From contig JAFZKH010000007.1 of NCBI GenBank assembly GCA_017553685.1, positions 1-64,000 of the forward strand: a stretch of 64,000 nt of DNA, read 5' to 3'. The notes under the pieces are model-generated. The model did not search any database, was not told the origin of the DNA, and saw only the letters and a program-made list of their open reading frames with translations. Each line of letters begins with the position of its first letter. Position 1 is the first letter of the stretch. Shown here piece by piece: positions 17,435 through 25,346 of the stretch. This stretch comes from Bacilli bacterium. Its GTDB lineage: Bacteria > Bacillota_I > Bacilli_A > RF39 > UBA660. A program made the translations under genes and the position numbers.

Positions 17435-18116
17435 ACTAGTATTACTTAGACATGGAGAAAGTGTTTGGAATCTTGAAAATAGATTTACTGGTTGGACAGA
17501 TGTAGAACTTAGTCCTAATGGTATTGAGCAAGCTAAAGAAGCAGGAAGAAAACTTAAAGAATTAGGATTCACTTTTGATTTAGCATATGTTTCTCCTTTA
17601 AAAAGAAGTATAGATACATTAAATTATTGTTTATTGGAAATGGATTTATATAATAAGATAGAAGTAATTAAATCTCATAAATTAAATGAAAGACATTATG
17701 GAGCTTTACAAGGTCTTAATAAAGATGAAACTAGAGAAAAATGTGGTGAAGAACAAGTTCTTCTTTGGAGAAGAAGTTATGAAACTAGACCACCAAAATT
17801 AGAATATACAGATCCTAGATTTCCTGGTAATGATGATACATATAATGATGTACCATTAAATGAACTTCCTACATGTGAAAGTTTAAAAGATGTATATGAA
17901 AGAGTAGTTCCATATTATTTAAGCGAAATATTACCTAAATTTAAATCTGGTAAGAAAATAATAGTATGTTCTCATGGTAATAGTTTAAGGGCTCTTATTA
18001 AATATTTAGATAATATTTCAGATGAAGATATCCCTAGTTTAGAAGTTAAATTAGGAACTCCAATTGTATATGAATTTGATGATAATTTTAATATAATAAA
18101 ACATTATTATTTATAA
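17427..18116 (+). CDS. gpmA: 2,3-bisphosphoglycerate-dependent phosphoglycerate mutase
   Basis: Interconverts 3- and 2-phosphoglycerate in glycolysis through a phosphohistidine intermediate. The family motifs are intact: LLRHGES with the catalytic His at residue 8, GWTDVELSPNG, the RHYGALQGLNK substrate loop, and CSHGNSLRALIKY with the second histidine. Length is 229 aa, normal for dPGM. It starts inside the end of the acidic-protein gene and is followed by an intrinsic terminator. With ldh and tpiA in the same window, it fits a glycolytic, lactate-forming metabolism. Confidence 0.95.
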   Translation: MNKLVLLRHGESVWNLENRFTGWTDVELSPNGIEQAKEAGRKLKELGFTFDLAYVSPLKRSIDTLNYCLLEMDLYNKIEVIKSHKLNERHYGALQGLNKDETREKCGEEQVLLWRRSYETRPPKLEYTDPRFPGNDDTYNDVPLNELPTCESLKDVYERVVPYYLSEILPKFKSGKKIIVCSHGNSLRALIKYLDNISDEDIPSLEVKLGTPIVYEFDDNFNIIKHYYL

Positions 18117-18127
18117 TGTTTTTTTAT
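18099..18127 (+). terminator. Intrinsic terminator after gpmA
   Basis: AACATTA and TAATGTT pair around a short AT loop and run into seven or more T. The left arm is within the last gpmA codons. Confidence 0.65.
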
Positions 18128-18133
18128 CTTTTA

Positions 18134-18142
18134 TGATATAAT
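18134..18142 (+). promoter_or_regulatory. Extended -10 promoter for the TtcA-like gene
   Basis: TGATATAAT starts seven bases after the gpmA terminator T-run. The expected transcript start lies almost on the AGGTGA site, so the leader is near 10 bases. Confidence 0.6.
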
Positions 18143-18159
18143 TTTTATAGGTGAACAAG

Positions 18160-18987
18160 ATGGATGAATATAAGTTAATAGAGAGATCTATTATTACTAA
18201 ATATAGAAAAGATATTTGGAGTAGATTTGTTAAAGCCGTTAAAGAATATGAGTTAATAAATGAGAATGATAATATCATGGTTTGTATATCTGGTGGTAAA
18301 GATTCATTTTTAATGGCTAAGTGTATAGAAGAATTAATAAACCATGGAGATTTTCCATTTAAAGCTAGATATGTATGTATGAATCCGGGTTATAACAAAG
18401 AAAACGTGGAATTAATTAAAGAAAATGCAAAAAGATTAAATATAGACTTAGAAATATTTGATAGTGATATATTTGAAGTATTGGATAGAGTAGCTAAAGA
18501 TAATCCATGCTATTTATGTGCTAAGATGAGAAGAGGTTGTCTATATTCTAAAGCAAAAGAACTTGGATGTAATAAAATAGCTTTAGCACATCATTTTAAC
18601 GATGTTATAGAGACAAACTTACTTAATATGTTCTATGCATCTCAAATTAAATCTATGCTTCCAAAATTGCATTCAGATAACTTTGAGGGATTAGAATTAA
18701 TTAGACCTATGTATTTAGTTAAAGAAGATGCTATTAAATCATGGGCTAAATATAATGATTTAAAGTTTTTAAACTGTGCTTGTAAGTTTACAGCAGATTC
18801 TAAAATAGATGAAAATTTAAGTAAAAGAAAAGTTATGAAACAATTAGTAGAAGAATTAAAAAAAGAAAATAAAAATATAGATGAAAATATATTTACAGCA
18901 TTTACTAATGTAAATACTGATTGTTTAATTAGTTATTTAAAAGATGGAAAAGAATATTCATTTTTAGATGAATATGATAGAAAGTAG
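18160..18987 (+). CDS. TtcA-like PP-loop ATPase (tRNA 2-thiocytidine family)
   Basis: A PP-loop enzyme of the TtcA family, which adenylates C32 of tRNA and inserts sulfur. The ATP motif SGGKDS is near residues 47-52. CYLC, GLY-spaced from the conserved LAHHFNDVIET stretch, gives the two cluster-type cysteines, and a further LNCACKF is near residue 208. About 275 residues, usual length. The start is the ATG at 18160, since the GTG nine bases upstream is part of the AGGTGA ribosome binding site. Exact tRNA target is not provable from sequence; other TtcA-like paralogues use different substrates. Confidence 0.8.
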   Translation: MDEYKLIERSIITKYRKDIWSRFVKAVKEYELINENDNIMVCISGGKDSFLMAKCIEELINHGDFPFKARYVCMNPGYNKENVELIKENAKRLNIDLEIFDSDIFEVLDRVAKDNPCYLCAKMRRGCLYSKAKELGCNKIALAHHFNDVIETNLLNMFYASQIKSMLPKLHSDNFEGLELIRPMYLVKEDAIKSWAKYNDLKFLNCACKFTADSKIDENLSKRKVMKQLVEELKKENKNIDENIFTAFTNVNTDCLISYLKDGKEYSFLDEYDRK

Positions 18988-18993
18988 GCATTT

Positions 18994-20910
18994 ATGAGTG
19001 TATTAATTATTTATTTAGTTATTATGTTTTTTATATTTTATATGGTTTCAAAAAAGAATAGTAAAACTAAATCAAGAAGAGTTGGGACTATATTTGCTTA
19101 TGTAATAGCAGGTATATTTGTTTTAATAATGATAATTCCTGTTTTAAAAAGTAGTATTAAATATGATGAGTTAAAGGATGTAGATCCTGCTGATGGTTTT
19201 GGTATTAATAAATATACTGTTAAATTAGATGTTAAAGAAGATAACATAGTAGATGTAGAAGAAGATGTTACTATTAACTGGCTTGAATATGGTCATCATG
19301 GAATATATAAATTTACTCCTGAATGGTATAAATATACATCTAAAAATGGTAAAACTATAAGAAGAAAATCTGAGTTATCTAACTTAAGAGCAGAAACTCC
19401 TCCTTATACTTATAACCCTAATTATGAATATAATTATGGTTCTGGTATTGAATATACTACTGATGAAAGTGTAGTAGAATCTTATTATAATAGTTCTTAT
19501 AGCTATACAACTGATGTAGTTAAAGATAAACCAAGAATAAAAATAGGTAGTTCTATGGTAACTCTTGGTAAAGGTGAAAAAGACTATATTATTAAATATA
19601 CTTATGATATGGGATCTGATCCATATGAGGGTTATGATGAATTTATATTCCACGCTTATGGTGATTATTGGGGAACTACTATTAATAATCCTACTTTAGA
19701 GATAACTATGCCAAAATCAATTGAAGGCTATACAGTTCATTTCTTTAAAGATAAATATAGAAAAGAAGATGTAACTAATAAAGTTACTTATAGTATTAGC
19801 GATAACAAATTAATTGCTAAATATAATGATAGTGATCTAACTACTGCTTTAACTGTAGATATAGAACTTCCTGATAATTATTTTGCTAATGGTTCTAATA
19901 ACTATGGAACTGGTTCTTTAATATGTATTGTTATATGTTTAATTAATTTAGTAATTGTATTCTTATTCTGGTTATTCTTTGGTAAGGATCATCATAAAAA
20001 AGCAGAGATGGTTAGTTATATGCCTCCAAGAGGATTAAGTGCTGCTGAACTTGGTTATATGATGTCAAATGGTTATAGTAGAAAACTAACTGTTGCTACT
20101 ATTATAGAACTTGCATCTCATGGACTTATTTCTATTAGAGAAGAAAATAAAAAAGCATATATTAAGAGTTTAAAACCTGATTCAAAAGATGAAAAAGCAA
20201 TGAAAAAATATAATAAGCTAGTAGAAAGCGTAAGTGATTATGAAAGAATAGTGCTTGCTGAATTAATGGATGTTACTGAAGAAATAGAATTAAAAGAACA
20301 TAAAACTTTATATACAGTATTTAGTAAAATAGAAGATAAACTAGATAAAGAATTAAAATGGTCTATTAATGAAAAAACTGGATTAGTACTTAGATATATT
20401 GGATTAGTTTTAACATGTATATCTGCATTATTTATGTATTTCTCATATAGTAAAGTAGAAGATTTACCTCAAAGTATATATTTTATGTATTATGTAGGAT
20501 TTATATCAGTATTTGTAATGATATTCTTATCTGCTATTATGACTAGAAGAAGTCAATTTGGAGAAGATATTAAAGTAGAAATTAATGGATTTAAGAAATT
20601 CTTAGTTAATGTAGAAAAGAATAAATTAGAAGAGTTAGTAGAAGAAATGCCTCATTATTTCTTTACTATACTTCCATATACTTATGTACTTAATATTTCT
20701 AAAAAATGGATAGAAAAGTTTAATGATATTCCTATTCCTGAAGCAGATGTTCCAATGAAGAATTTCTCATTACTTGATTCAATGTCAGATGATATATATG
20801 TACCAACTCCAACATATTCTGGTGGTGGTTCTAGTAGTTCATCTTGTGGTGGTGGATGTTCTTCATGTGGTGGAGGATGTTCATCTTGTGGAGGTGGAGG
20901 TTCATGGTAG
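18994..20910 (+). CDS. DUF2207 membrane protein with Cys/Gly/Ser tail
   Basis: A YciQ-like DUF2207 protein of 638 aa. Two N-terminal hydrophobic segments (about residues 2-20 and 33-50) precede an extracytoplasmic beta-rich DUF2207 domain (about 60-300), then a membrane segment (308-328), a cytoplasmic part of about 130 residues, two more membrane segments (about 468-525) and a tail. The tail from residue 610 is almost only Gly, Ser and Cys: SSCGGGCSSCGGGCSSCGGG, with five cysteines spaced alternately by three and two residues, ending GGGGSW. Family function is unknown. It lies 6 bases after the TtcA-like gene and overlaps the radical SAM gene by 7 bases. Confidence 0.85.
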   Translation: MSVLIIYLVIMFFIFYMVSKKNSKTKSRRVGTIFAYVIAGIFVLIMIIPVLKSSIKYDELKDVDPADGFGINKYTVKLDVKEDNIVDVEEDVTINWLEYGHHGIYKFTPEWYKYTSKNGKTIRRKSELSNLRAETPPYTYNPNYEYNYGSGIEYTTDESVVESYYNSSYSYTTDVVKDKPRIKIGSSMVTLGKGEKDYIIKYTYDMGSDPYEGYDEFIFHAYGDYWGTTINNPTLEITMPKSIEGYTVHFFKDKYRKEDVTNKVTYSISDNKLIAKYNDSDLTTALTVDIELPDNYFANGSNNYGTGSLICIVICLINLVIVFLFWLFFGKDHHKKAEMVSYMPPRGLSAAELGYMMSNGYSRKLTVATIIELASHGLISIREENKKAYIKSLKPDSKDEKAMKKYNKLVESVSDYERIVLAELMDVTEEIELKEHKTLYTVFSKIEDKLDKELKWSINEKTGLVLRYIGLVLTCISALFMYFSYSKVEDLPQSIYFMYYVGFISVFVMIFLSAIMTRRSQFGEDIKVEINGFKKFLVNVEKNKLEELVEEMPHYFFTILPYTYVLNISKKWIEKFNDIPIPEADVPMKNFSLLDSMSDDIYVPTPTYSGGGSSSSSCGGGCSSCGGGCSSCGGGGSW

Positions 20911-21887
20911 GAACCTTCATTCTTCAATGGCATTTATCTGAAAACTGTAATTTAAAATGTTTGCATTGTTATCAAGAAGATCATAAATCAGTATGTATTT
21001 CTTATAACAAGTTAGAACACATTTATTATGAATTTATTAATCTAATAGATAAACTTAATATGAATGGTCATATTAATATAACAGGAGGAGAACCTCTTTG
21101 CAATCCTCATTTATTTAGGGTATTAGATTTAATTAAAAAAGATAATAGAGTTACTTTTTCCATTCTTACTAATGGAACTTTAATTAATGATGATATAGCT
21201 ATGAAACTTAAATCATATAATCCATATTATGTTCAAGTAAGTTTAGAGGGTGGTAAAAAAATAAATGATTTAATAAGAGGCAATGGTACTTATAAACAAA
21301 TAGGCAAAGGCATTAAATCTTTAAAAAAGGCAGGTATATTTACTTCAATTAGTTTTACTGCTAATCATTTAAATTATAAAGAATTACCAAAAGTAGTTAA
21401 ATATGGAAAAAGATTAAAAGTAGATAATATATGGTCAGATAGATATATACCTCTTGGTGGATCTATGGATAAAGATTTAACTTTATCTAAAGAGGAAACT
21501 AGTATATATCTAGATATCATGAAAAAAGAAAGAGATAAACTAGGTAAGAAATCTAAGACTAGATTATCTATGAATAGAGCACTTCAATTTACTAGAACTA
21601 ATGAATATGCTTATGCATGTACATGTGGTGATACACTTCTTACTATTATGGAAAATGGAGATTTAGTTCCATGTAGAAGAATGCCTATAGTAGTAGGTAA
21701 TGTTTTAGTAGATAGTATGTATGAAATATATAAGAATAATAAAATACTTAAAAGTTTAAGAAAGAAAACTATTCCTGAAGAATGTAAGATGTGTGATAAT
21801 GCAGAAAAGTGTAGAGGAGGACTTAGATGTCTTACTTATGCTATTCTTGGGGATTACAACAAAAAAGATGTAGGGTGTGACTTATGA
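20904..21887 (+). CDS. Radical SAM/SPASM enzyme, putative peptide or protein maturase
   Basis: The radical SAM motif CNLKCLHC (Cys15, Cys19, Cys22) is at the N-terminus, followed by ITGGEPL for SAM binding. The C-terminal third has a SPASM-type set of cysteines: CTC, VPC, ECKMC, KCRGGLRC and a final GC, which would hold auxiliary Fe-S clusters. SPASM members usually modify ribosomal peptides or protein side chains. The start is taken at 20904 rather than 60 bases upstream: the longer reading (rich in Trp, Met, Phe) is only the shadow of the upstream Gly/Cys codons, and GGTGGAGG precedes this ATG. The start lies inside the DUF2207 gene and its stop shares ATGA with the GDPD gene, so all three are coupled. 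Confidence 0.85.
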   Translation: MVGTFILQWHLSENCNLKCLHCYQEDHKSVCISYNKLEHIYYEFINLIDKLNMNGHINITGGEPLCNPHLFRVLDLIKKDNRVTFSILTNGTLINDDIAMKLKSYNPYYVQVSLEGGKKINDLIRGNGTYKQIGKGIKSLKKAGIFTSISFTANHLNYKELPKVVKYGKRLKVDNIWSDRYIPLGGSMDKDLTLSKEETSIYLDIMKKERDKLGKKSKTRLSMNRALQFTRTNEYAYACTCGDTLLTIMENGDLVPCRRMPIVVGNVLVDSMYEIYKNNKILKSLRKKTIPEECKMCDNAEKCRGGLRCLTYAILGDYNKKDVGCDL

Positions 21888-22579
21888 AGAATTTAGATTT
21901 TATTACAAATATAACAATAATGCATAGAGGATTCTTTGATAATGAAAAAATAGTTGAGAATACTATTAAATCATTTAAAAAGTCTAATAGTTTAAAACAT
22001 CCATATGAATTAGATGTTAGATTAACAAAAGATGAGAAACTAGTAGTATTTCATGATGAAACTTTAAAAAGACTTGGTAATAGTAATAAAAAAGTATCTG
22101 ATATGACTTATAGTGAACTATCTAAGATTAAACTACTAGGATTAGATAATATTCCTTTATTTGAAGATGTTTTAAAACTTGATAATAAATATGGAATAAT
22201 AATTGAAATTAAAAATGAGAATAATAATAGAGTTTTAGAAGATAAACTTTTAGAATTATTATCTAGTTATGATAATAAGTATTCTATTATTAGTTTTAAC
22301 AAAAAATCACTTAGATATATTAGATCTAAGAATAAAGATATTCCTTTAGGATTCTTAATTAATAAAAGTAAGAAATCATATGATAGATTACAAAATAGTT
22401 TCTTTATTAAAACATTTAAACCTGATTTTATATCTATTAATAAATCAGAAATTAATAATAAATATGTAAAGAAATATAAAAATCCTATTTTAATTTGGAC
22501 AATTAAAACAAGAGAAGATTATAATAAATATAGGAATAAAGGAACAAATTTAGTACTAGAAAATATAAATATGATATAA
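21884..22579 (+). CDS. Glycerophosphodiester phosphodiesterase (GDPD family)
   Basis: Hydrolyses glycerophosphodiesters to glycerol-3-phosphate and an alcohol. The TIM-barrel motifs are present: MHRG, ELDVRLTKD with acidic metal ligands, VFHD with the second catalytic His, and IIEIKNE. 231 aa, no signal peptide, so cytoplasmic. It overlaps the radical SAM gene by four bases (ATGA). The tail is more divergent than usual and Lys/Asn-rich. Its stop codon is inside the -10 hexamer of the next gene's promoter. Confidence 0.88.
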   Translation: MKNLDFITNITIMHRGFFDNEKIVENTIKSFKKSNSLKHPYELDVRLTKDEKLVVFHDETLKRLGNSNKKVSDMTYSELSKIKLLGLDNIPLFEDVLKLDNKYGIIIEIKNENNNRVLEDKLLELLSSYDNKYSIISFNKKSLRYIRSKNKDIPLGFLINKSKKSYDRLQNSFFIKTFKPDFISINKSEINNKYVKKYKNPILIWTIKTREDYNKYRNKGTNLVLENINMI

Positions 22580-22580
22580 T
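22572..22580 (+). promoter_or_regulatory. Extended -10 promoter overlapping the GDPD stop codon
   Basis: TGATATAAT contains the GDPD stop codon TAA (22577-22579). It lies 16 bases before the macrodomain start, leaving room for a very short leader with GGCGGTGAT. Confidence 0.55.
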
Positions 22581-22596
22581 AAGGGGCGGTGATTAA

Positions 22597-23364
22597 ATGA
22601 AAGACCAATTAGTTAATGATTTGCTGAAATATTTTTTAGATGAAGCAGATAAAGATAATATTGAAATTCCTGATAGTTTTGTTAATAAAAGAACTCTTTT
22701 AACTGGTCTTTTAAATCAAAGACCTGCTAAACCAGTACCTGAAGAAGTTCTAAGAGAAGAAGATCTACTTATAAAAGAAGAAAATGATAATAGAAAAATA
22801 GTAGATATTAATGAAATTGAAGGTAAGATAGTATTAATAAATAATGATATTACAGCATTAAAGGTAGAAGCTATAGTAAATCCTTGTGATGAACATATGC
22901 TAGGATGTTTTACTCCTAATCATAATTGTATTGAAAATAAAGTTCATACATATGCTGGAGTTAGACTTAGACTTAAATGCAGTGAAATAATGAGAGGAGA
23001 CCTACTTGGTATTGGTAAAGTAGTATTAACAGACGCCTATAATTTACCATGTGAATATATTATTCATACAGTAGGACCTGAAATAGAAAATGAAGTTACT
23101 GAAGAAAAGACAGAAGAACTAAAAGACTGTTATAGAAACTCATTAGAAATTGCTAAAAACAATAATATTAAACAAATAGCATTTCCATGTATTTCTACAG
23201 GTAGACATTCTTTTCCAAGTAAACTTGCATGTGAGATAGCAATTTCTGTTGTTAAAGAGTTTATTAGTGAATATGATGTATTTGATAAGATTGTATTTTG
23301 TACTCTTACACTTGAAAACTATGCTATTTATGAAGAAGAATTAAAAAGAAATAATATGCTATAA
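22597..23364 (+). CDS. Zinc-type macrodomain protein, ADP-ribosyl hydrolase-like
   Basis: A macrodomain of the zinc-containing bacterial class. After about 75 N-terminal residues come INNDITALKVEAIVNPCD (ADP-ribose-binding strand and loop), GCFTPNHNCIENKVH giving C-x4-H-x-C ligands for zinc, AGVRLRLKC, and the second ligand loop FPCISTGRHSFP. Known members remove ADP-ribose from proteins and are often encoded with a SirTM ADP-ribosyltransferase and lipoylated GcvH-like protein; neither is in this window. It has its own extended -10 and no partner gene, so it may act on general ADP-ribosylation. Confidence 0.85.
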   Translation: MKDQLVNDLLKYFLDEADKDNIEIPDSFVNKRTLLTGLLNQRPAKPVPEEVLREEDLLIKEENDNRKIVDINEIEGKIVLINNDITALKVEAIVNPCDEHMLGCFTPNHNCIENKVHTYAGVRLRLKCSEIMRGDLLGIGKVVLTDAYNLPCEYIIHTVGPEIENEVTEEKTEELKDCYRNSLEIAKNNNIKQIAFPCISTGRHSFPSKLACEIAISVVKEFISEYDVFDKIVFCTLTLENYAIYEEELKRNNML

Positions 23365-23379
23365 AATAGTTAAAAATGC

Positions 23380-23407
23380 TTGAAAAATAATAATAATATG
23401 ATATAAT
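23380..23407 (+). promoter_or_regulatory. Sigma-A type promoter for rpmG
   Basis: TTGAAA, 16 bases, TATAAT, with TG one base before the -10. It precedes the strong ribosome binding site GAGGAGG of rpmG. Confidence 0.7.
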
Positions 23408-23439
23408 TTAATAAGTTATAAAAAGAGGAGGTATTACAT

Positions 23440-23628
23440 ATGGCAAGTAAATCAAAAGATGCAAGAAGATATGTTGCACTTGAATGTTCTGAATGTAAGA
23501 AAACAAGAAAAGTATCTAAAGAAAATTATTTTGTTGAAAAAAATACTCATAATACAACTGATAAATTAAATTTAAATAAATATTGTCCTACATGTCAAAA
23601 ACATACAGCACATGTTGAAAAAAAATAA
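23440..23628 (+). CDS. rpmG: 50S ribosomal protein L33
   Basis: A small zinc-ribbon ribosomal protein of the large subunit. CSEC and CPTC form the four-cysteine zinc site (the Zn-binding type of L33), and YFVEKNTHNTTDKLNLNKYC matches the family core. At 62 aa it is a little longer than the usual 49-55, with extra residues at the N-terminus and in the loop after the first CxxC. Zn-binding L33 forms often have zinc-free paralogues that replace them when zinc is scarce; no second copy is in this window. Confidence 0.92.
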   Translation: MASKSKDARRYVALECSECKKTRKVSKENYFVEKNTHNTTDKLNLNKYCPTCQKHTAHVEKK

Positions 23629-23650
23629 TAGTATTTAGAGGAAAAAGAAT

Positions 23651-24553
23651 ATGAAAAGGGTTGCAATTGTTGGTCTTGGTAATGTAGGAGTAGCATATTT
23701 AAATTCCCTTATTACTGAGAAAAATTTAGTAAATGAAATTATATTAATAGATGTAGATAAAGATAAACTAACTGGTGAATACCTTGATGTTAAAGATTCT
23801 TTAGCAGTTATTAATTCTAGTATTAATATAAAAATATGTAATTATAGTGATACAAAAGATGCTGATATTTTAGTTATATGTGCAGGTAGAAATCAAAAAG
23901 AAGGAGAAACAAGATTAGATCTTCTTAATGATAATGCAAATATAGTTAAGAATATTACTGAAAGTGCCGTTATAAACGGTTTTAAGGGCATTTTTTTAAT
24001 AGCTACTAATCCAGTAGATGTAATGAGCTATTTAGTTTATAAAGTGTCTAATTTCTCACCAAATAAGGTTATAGGATCAGGTACTTTACTTGATACTGCT
24101 AGACTTAAAAGTTTAATTAAAGATAAAACAAATATTAATATTAATGATATTGATATTAATGTTATTGGAGAACATGGAGATCATTCTGTAGTACTTTGGT
24201 CTAAAGCTAAAGTAGGTATGATTGAAATAGATAAAATCTTTAATAAAACTGAACTTGGTATATTAGATGAAAAATTAAAAAATAGTGCATATGATATTAT
24301 TAATAAAAAAGGATATACTAATGAAGGTATATCACTTAGTTTACTAAATATAACAAAAGCAATTTTAAATAATGAAAATAAAATATATAATATTTCAACT
24401 TATTATAAAGGTGTATATATTGGAATGCCATCTGTTATAGGTATAGATGGTGTTAAGGGGGTAATAAATTTAGAATTAACTCCTACAGAAGAAAATAAAT
24501 TAAATCTTTCAATTAGTATAATAGAAGAAGCAATTGAAAGTATGGAGGTATAA
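23651..24553 (+). CDS. ldh: L-lactate dehydrogenase
   Basis: Reduces pyruvate to lactate and regenerates NAD+. The NAD-binding GLGNVG is at residues 7-12, the substrate loop AGRNQKEGETRLDL carries Gln at the specificity position, which argues for lactate rather than malate, TNPVDVMSY and GSGTLLDTARL are conserved, and GEHGDH holds the catalytic histidine. 300 aa, slightly short for the family. It lies 22 bases after rpmG with its own GAGG site, and its last codons (GGAGGT) serve as the ribosome binding site of efp. Confidence 0.9.
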   Translation: MKRVAIVGLGNVGVAYLNSLITEKNLVNEIILIDVDKDKLTGEYLDVKDSLAVINSSINIKICNYSDTKDADILVICAGRNQKEGETRLDLLNDNANIVKNITESAVINGFKGIFLIATNPVDVMSYLVYKVSNFSPNKVIGSGTLLDTARLKSLIKDKTNININDIDINVIGEHGDHSVVLWSKAKVGMIEIDKIFNKTELGILDEKLKNSAYDIINKKGYTNEGISLSLLNITKAILNNENKIYNISTYYKGVYIGMPSVIGIDGVKGVINLELTPTEENKLNLSISIIEEAIESMEV

Positions 24554-24555
24554 TT

Positions 24556-25116
24556 ATGATGATAGATATTAATGACATCAAAAATGGTATGACTGTTATT
24601 ATTGATGGACAAATTTATCAAATAGTAGATTTCTTACATGTTAAACCTGGTAAAGGATCTGCTTTCATGAAAATGAAACTTAAAAACCTAAGAGCAGGTA
24701 CAACATTAGAAAAAACTATGAATACAAATATTAAACTTGAAAAAGCTAATATTACAAAAGTACAAATGAGTTATTTATATTCAACTGGTGATGAATATGT
24801 ATTTATGGATATGAATACTTATGATCAAGTTACATTACCAGAAAAACAAATAGAAGAAGAAGCTAAGTTCTTAAAAGAAAACTTAGAAGTAGAACTTGTA
24901 TACTTTAATGATGAATTACTTGGTGTTAATTTACCAGATAAAATTGATTATAAAGTTACATCTACTACAGATGCTGTTAAAGGTAATACTTCAACTAATG
25001 CACAAAAAGATGCTGAACTAGAAAATGGTTTAGTAATTAAAGTTCCATTATTCATTAATAATGATGATGAAGTAGTAGTATCTACTGCTGATGGAAAATA
25101 TGTTTCAAGAAAATAA
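24556..25116 (+). CDS. efp: Elongation factor P
   Basis: Relieves ribosome stalling at proline stretches. Three beta-barrel domains in 186 aa, standard length. The tip loop reads VKPGKGSAF with Lys33 at the position that is modified in many bacteria. LVYFNDELLGVNLPDKIDYKV is the typical start of the second domain, and the C-terminal VKVPLFINNDDEV matches the third. It starts two bases after the ldh stop. The modification enzyme (EpmA, EarP or YmfI type) is not in this window, although YmfF/YmfH-like proteins are. Confidence 0.95.
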   Translation: MMIDINDIKNGMTVIIDGQIYQIVDFLHVKPGKGSAFMKMKLKNLRAGTTLEKTMNTNIKLEKANITKVQMSYLYSTGDEYVFMDMNTYDQVTLPEKQIEEEAKFLKENLEVELVYFNDELLGVNLPDKIDYKVTSTTDAVKGNTSTNAQKDAELENGLVIKVPLFINNDDEVVVSTADGKYVSRK

Positions 25117-25119
25117 CTC

Positions 25120-25148
25120 TTGAAATAGATATTAAATTGTGTTATTAT
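25120..25148 (+). promoter_or_regulatory. Promoter for tRNA-Arg
   Basis: TTGAAA, 17 bases, TATTAT. A 6-bp hairpin (TTGTCC and GGACAA, 25153-25170) follows, in the presumed pre-tRNA leader; it lacks a T-run, so it does not look like a terminator. Confidence 0.55.
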
Positions 25149-25176
25149 TTATTTGTCCGTTCAAGGACAAGTATTT

Positions 25177-25253
25177 GCCTCAGTAGCTCAGTTGGATAGA
25201 GCAACGCCCTTCTAAGGCGGCGGTCGGGGGTTCGAATCCCTCCTGGGGTACCA
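25177..25253 (+). tRNA. tRNA-Arg (TCT)
   Basis: Cloverleaf drawn by eye: acceptor GCCTCAG pairs with CTGGGGT, D-arm TAGCTCAGTTGGATAGAGC, anticodon loop CTTCTAA, T-arm GGGGGTTCGAATCCCTC, encoded CCA. Positions 27 and 43 are an A-G mismatch. Confidence 0.95.
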
Positions 25254-25263
25254 CTTATAAAAT

Positions 25264-25292
25264 AAATCAATTCAAATGAATTGATTTTTTTA
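25264..25292 (+). terminator. Intrinsic terminator after tRNA-Arg
   Basis: AAATCAATTC and GAATTGATTT pair around AAAT and run into seven T. The same stem sequence is reused in the terminator near 26380. Confidence 0.85.
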
Positions 25293-25346
25293 TTGCTTAC
25301 ATAAATTACATATGCTATTATAAAAAATGTAAAGGAAAGGCACACA

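Noticed and set aside
20844-20903. N-terminal extension of the radical SAM protein rich in Trp, Met and Phe
   Set aside because: It is the other-frame reading of the Gly/Cys tail codons; a site and ATG at 20904 fit the family start.
20682-20933. Minus-strand proline-rich open frame
   Set aside because: Shadow of the Gly/Ser/Cys-rich tail; no site or promoter.
25153-25170. Hairpin TTGTCC/GGACAA as an efp terminator
   Set aside because: No T-run follows and it lies after the tRNA-Arg promoter; more likely part of the pre-tRNA leader.
25145-25345. Minus-strand open frame across tRNA-Arg
   Set aside because: Overlaps a clear tRNA and terminator; composition matches a non-coding read.
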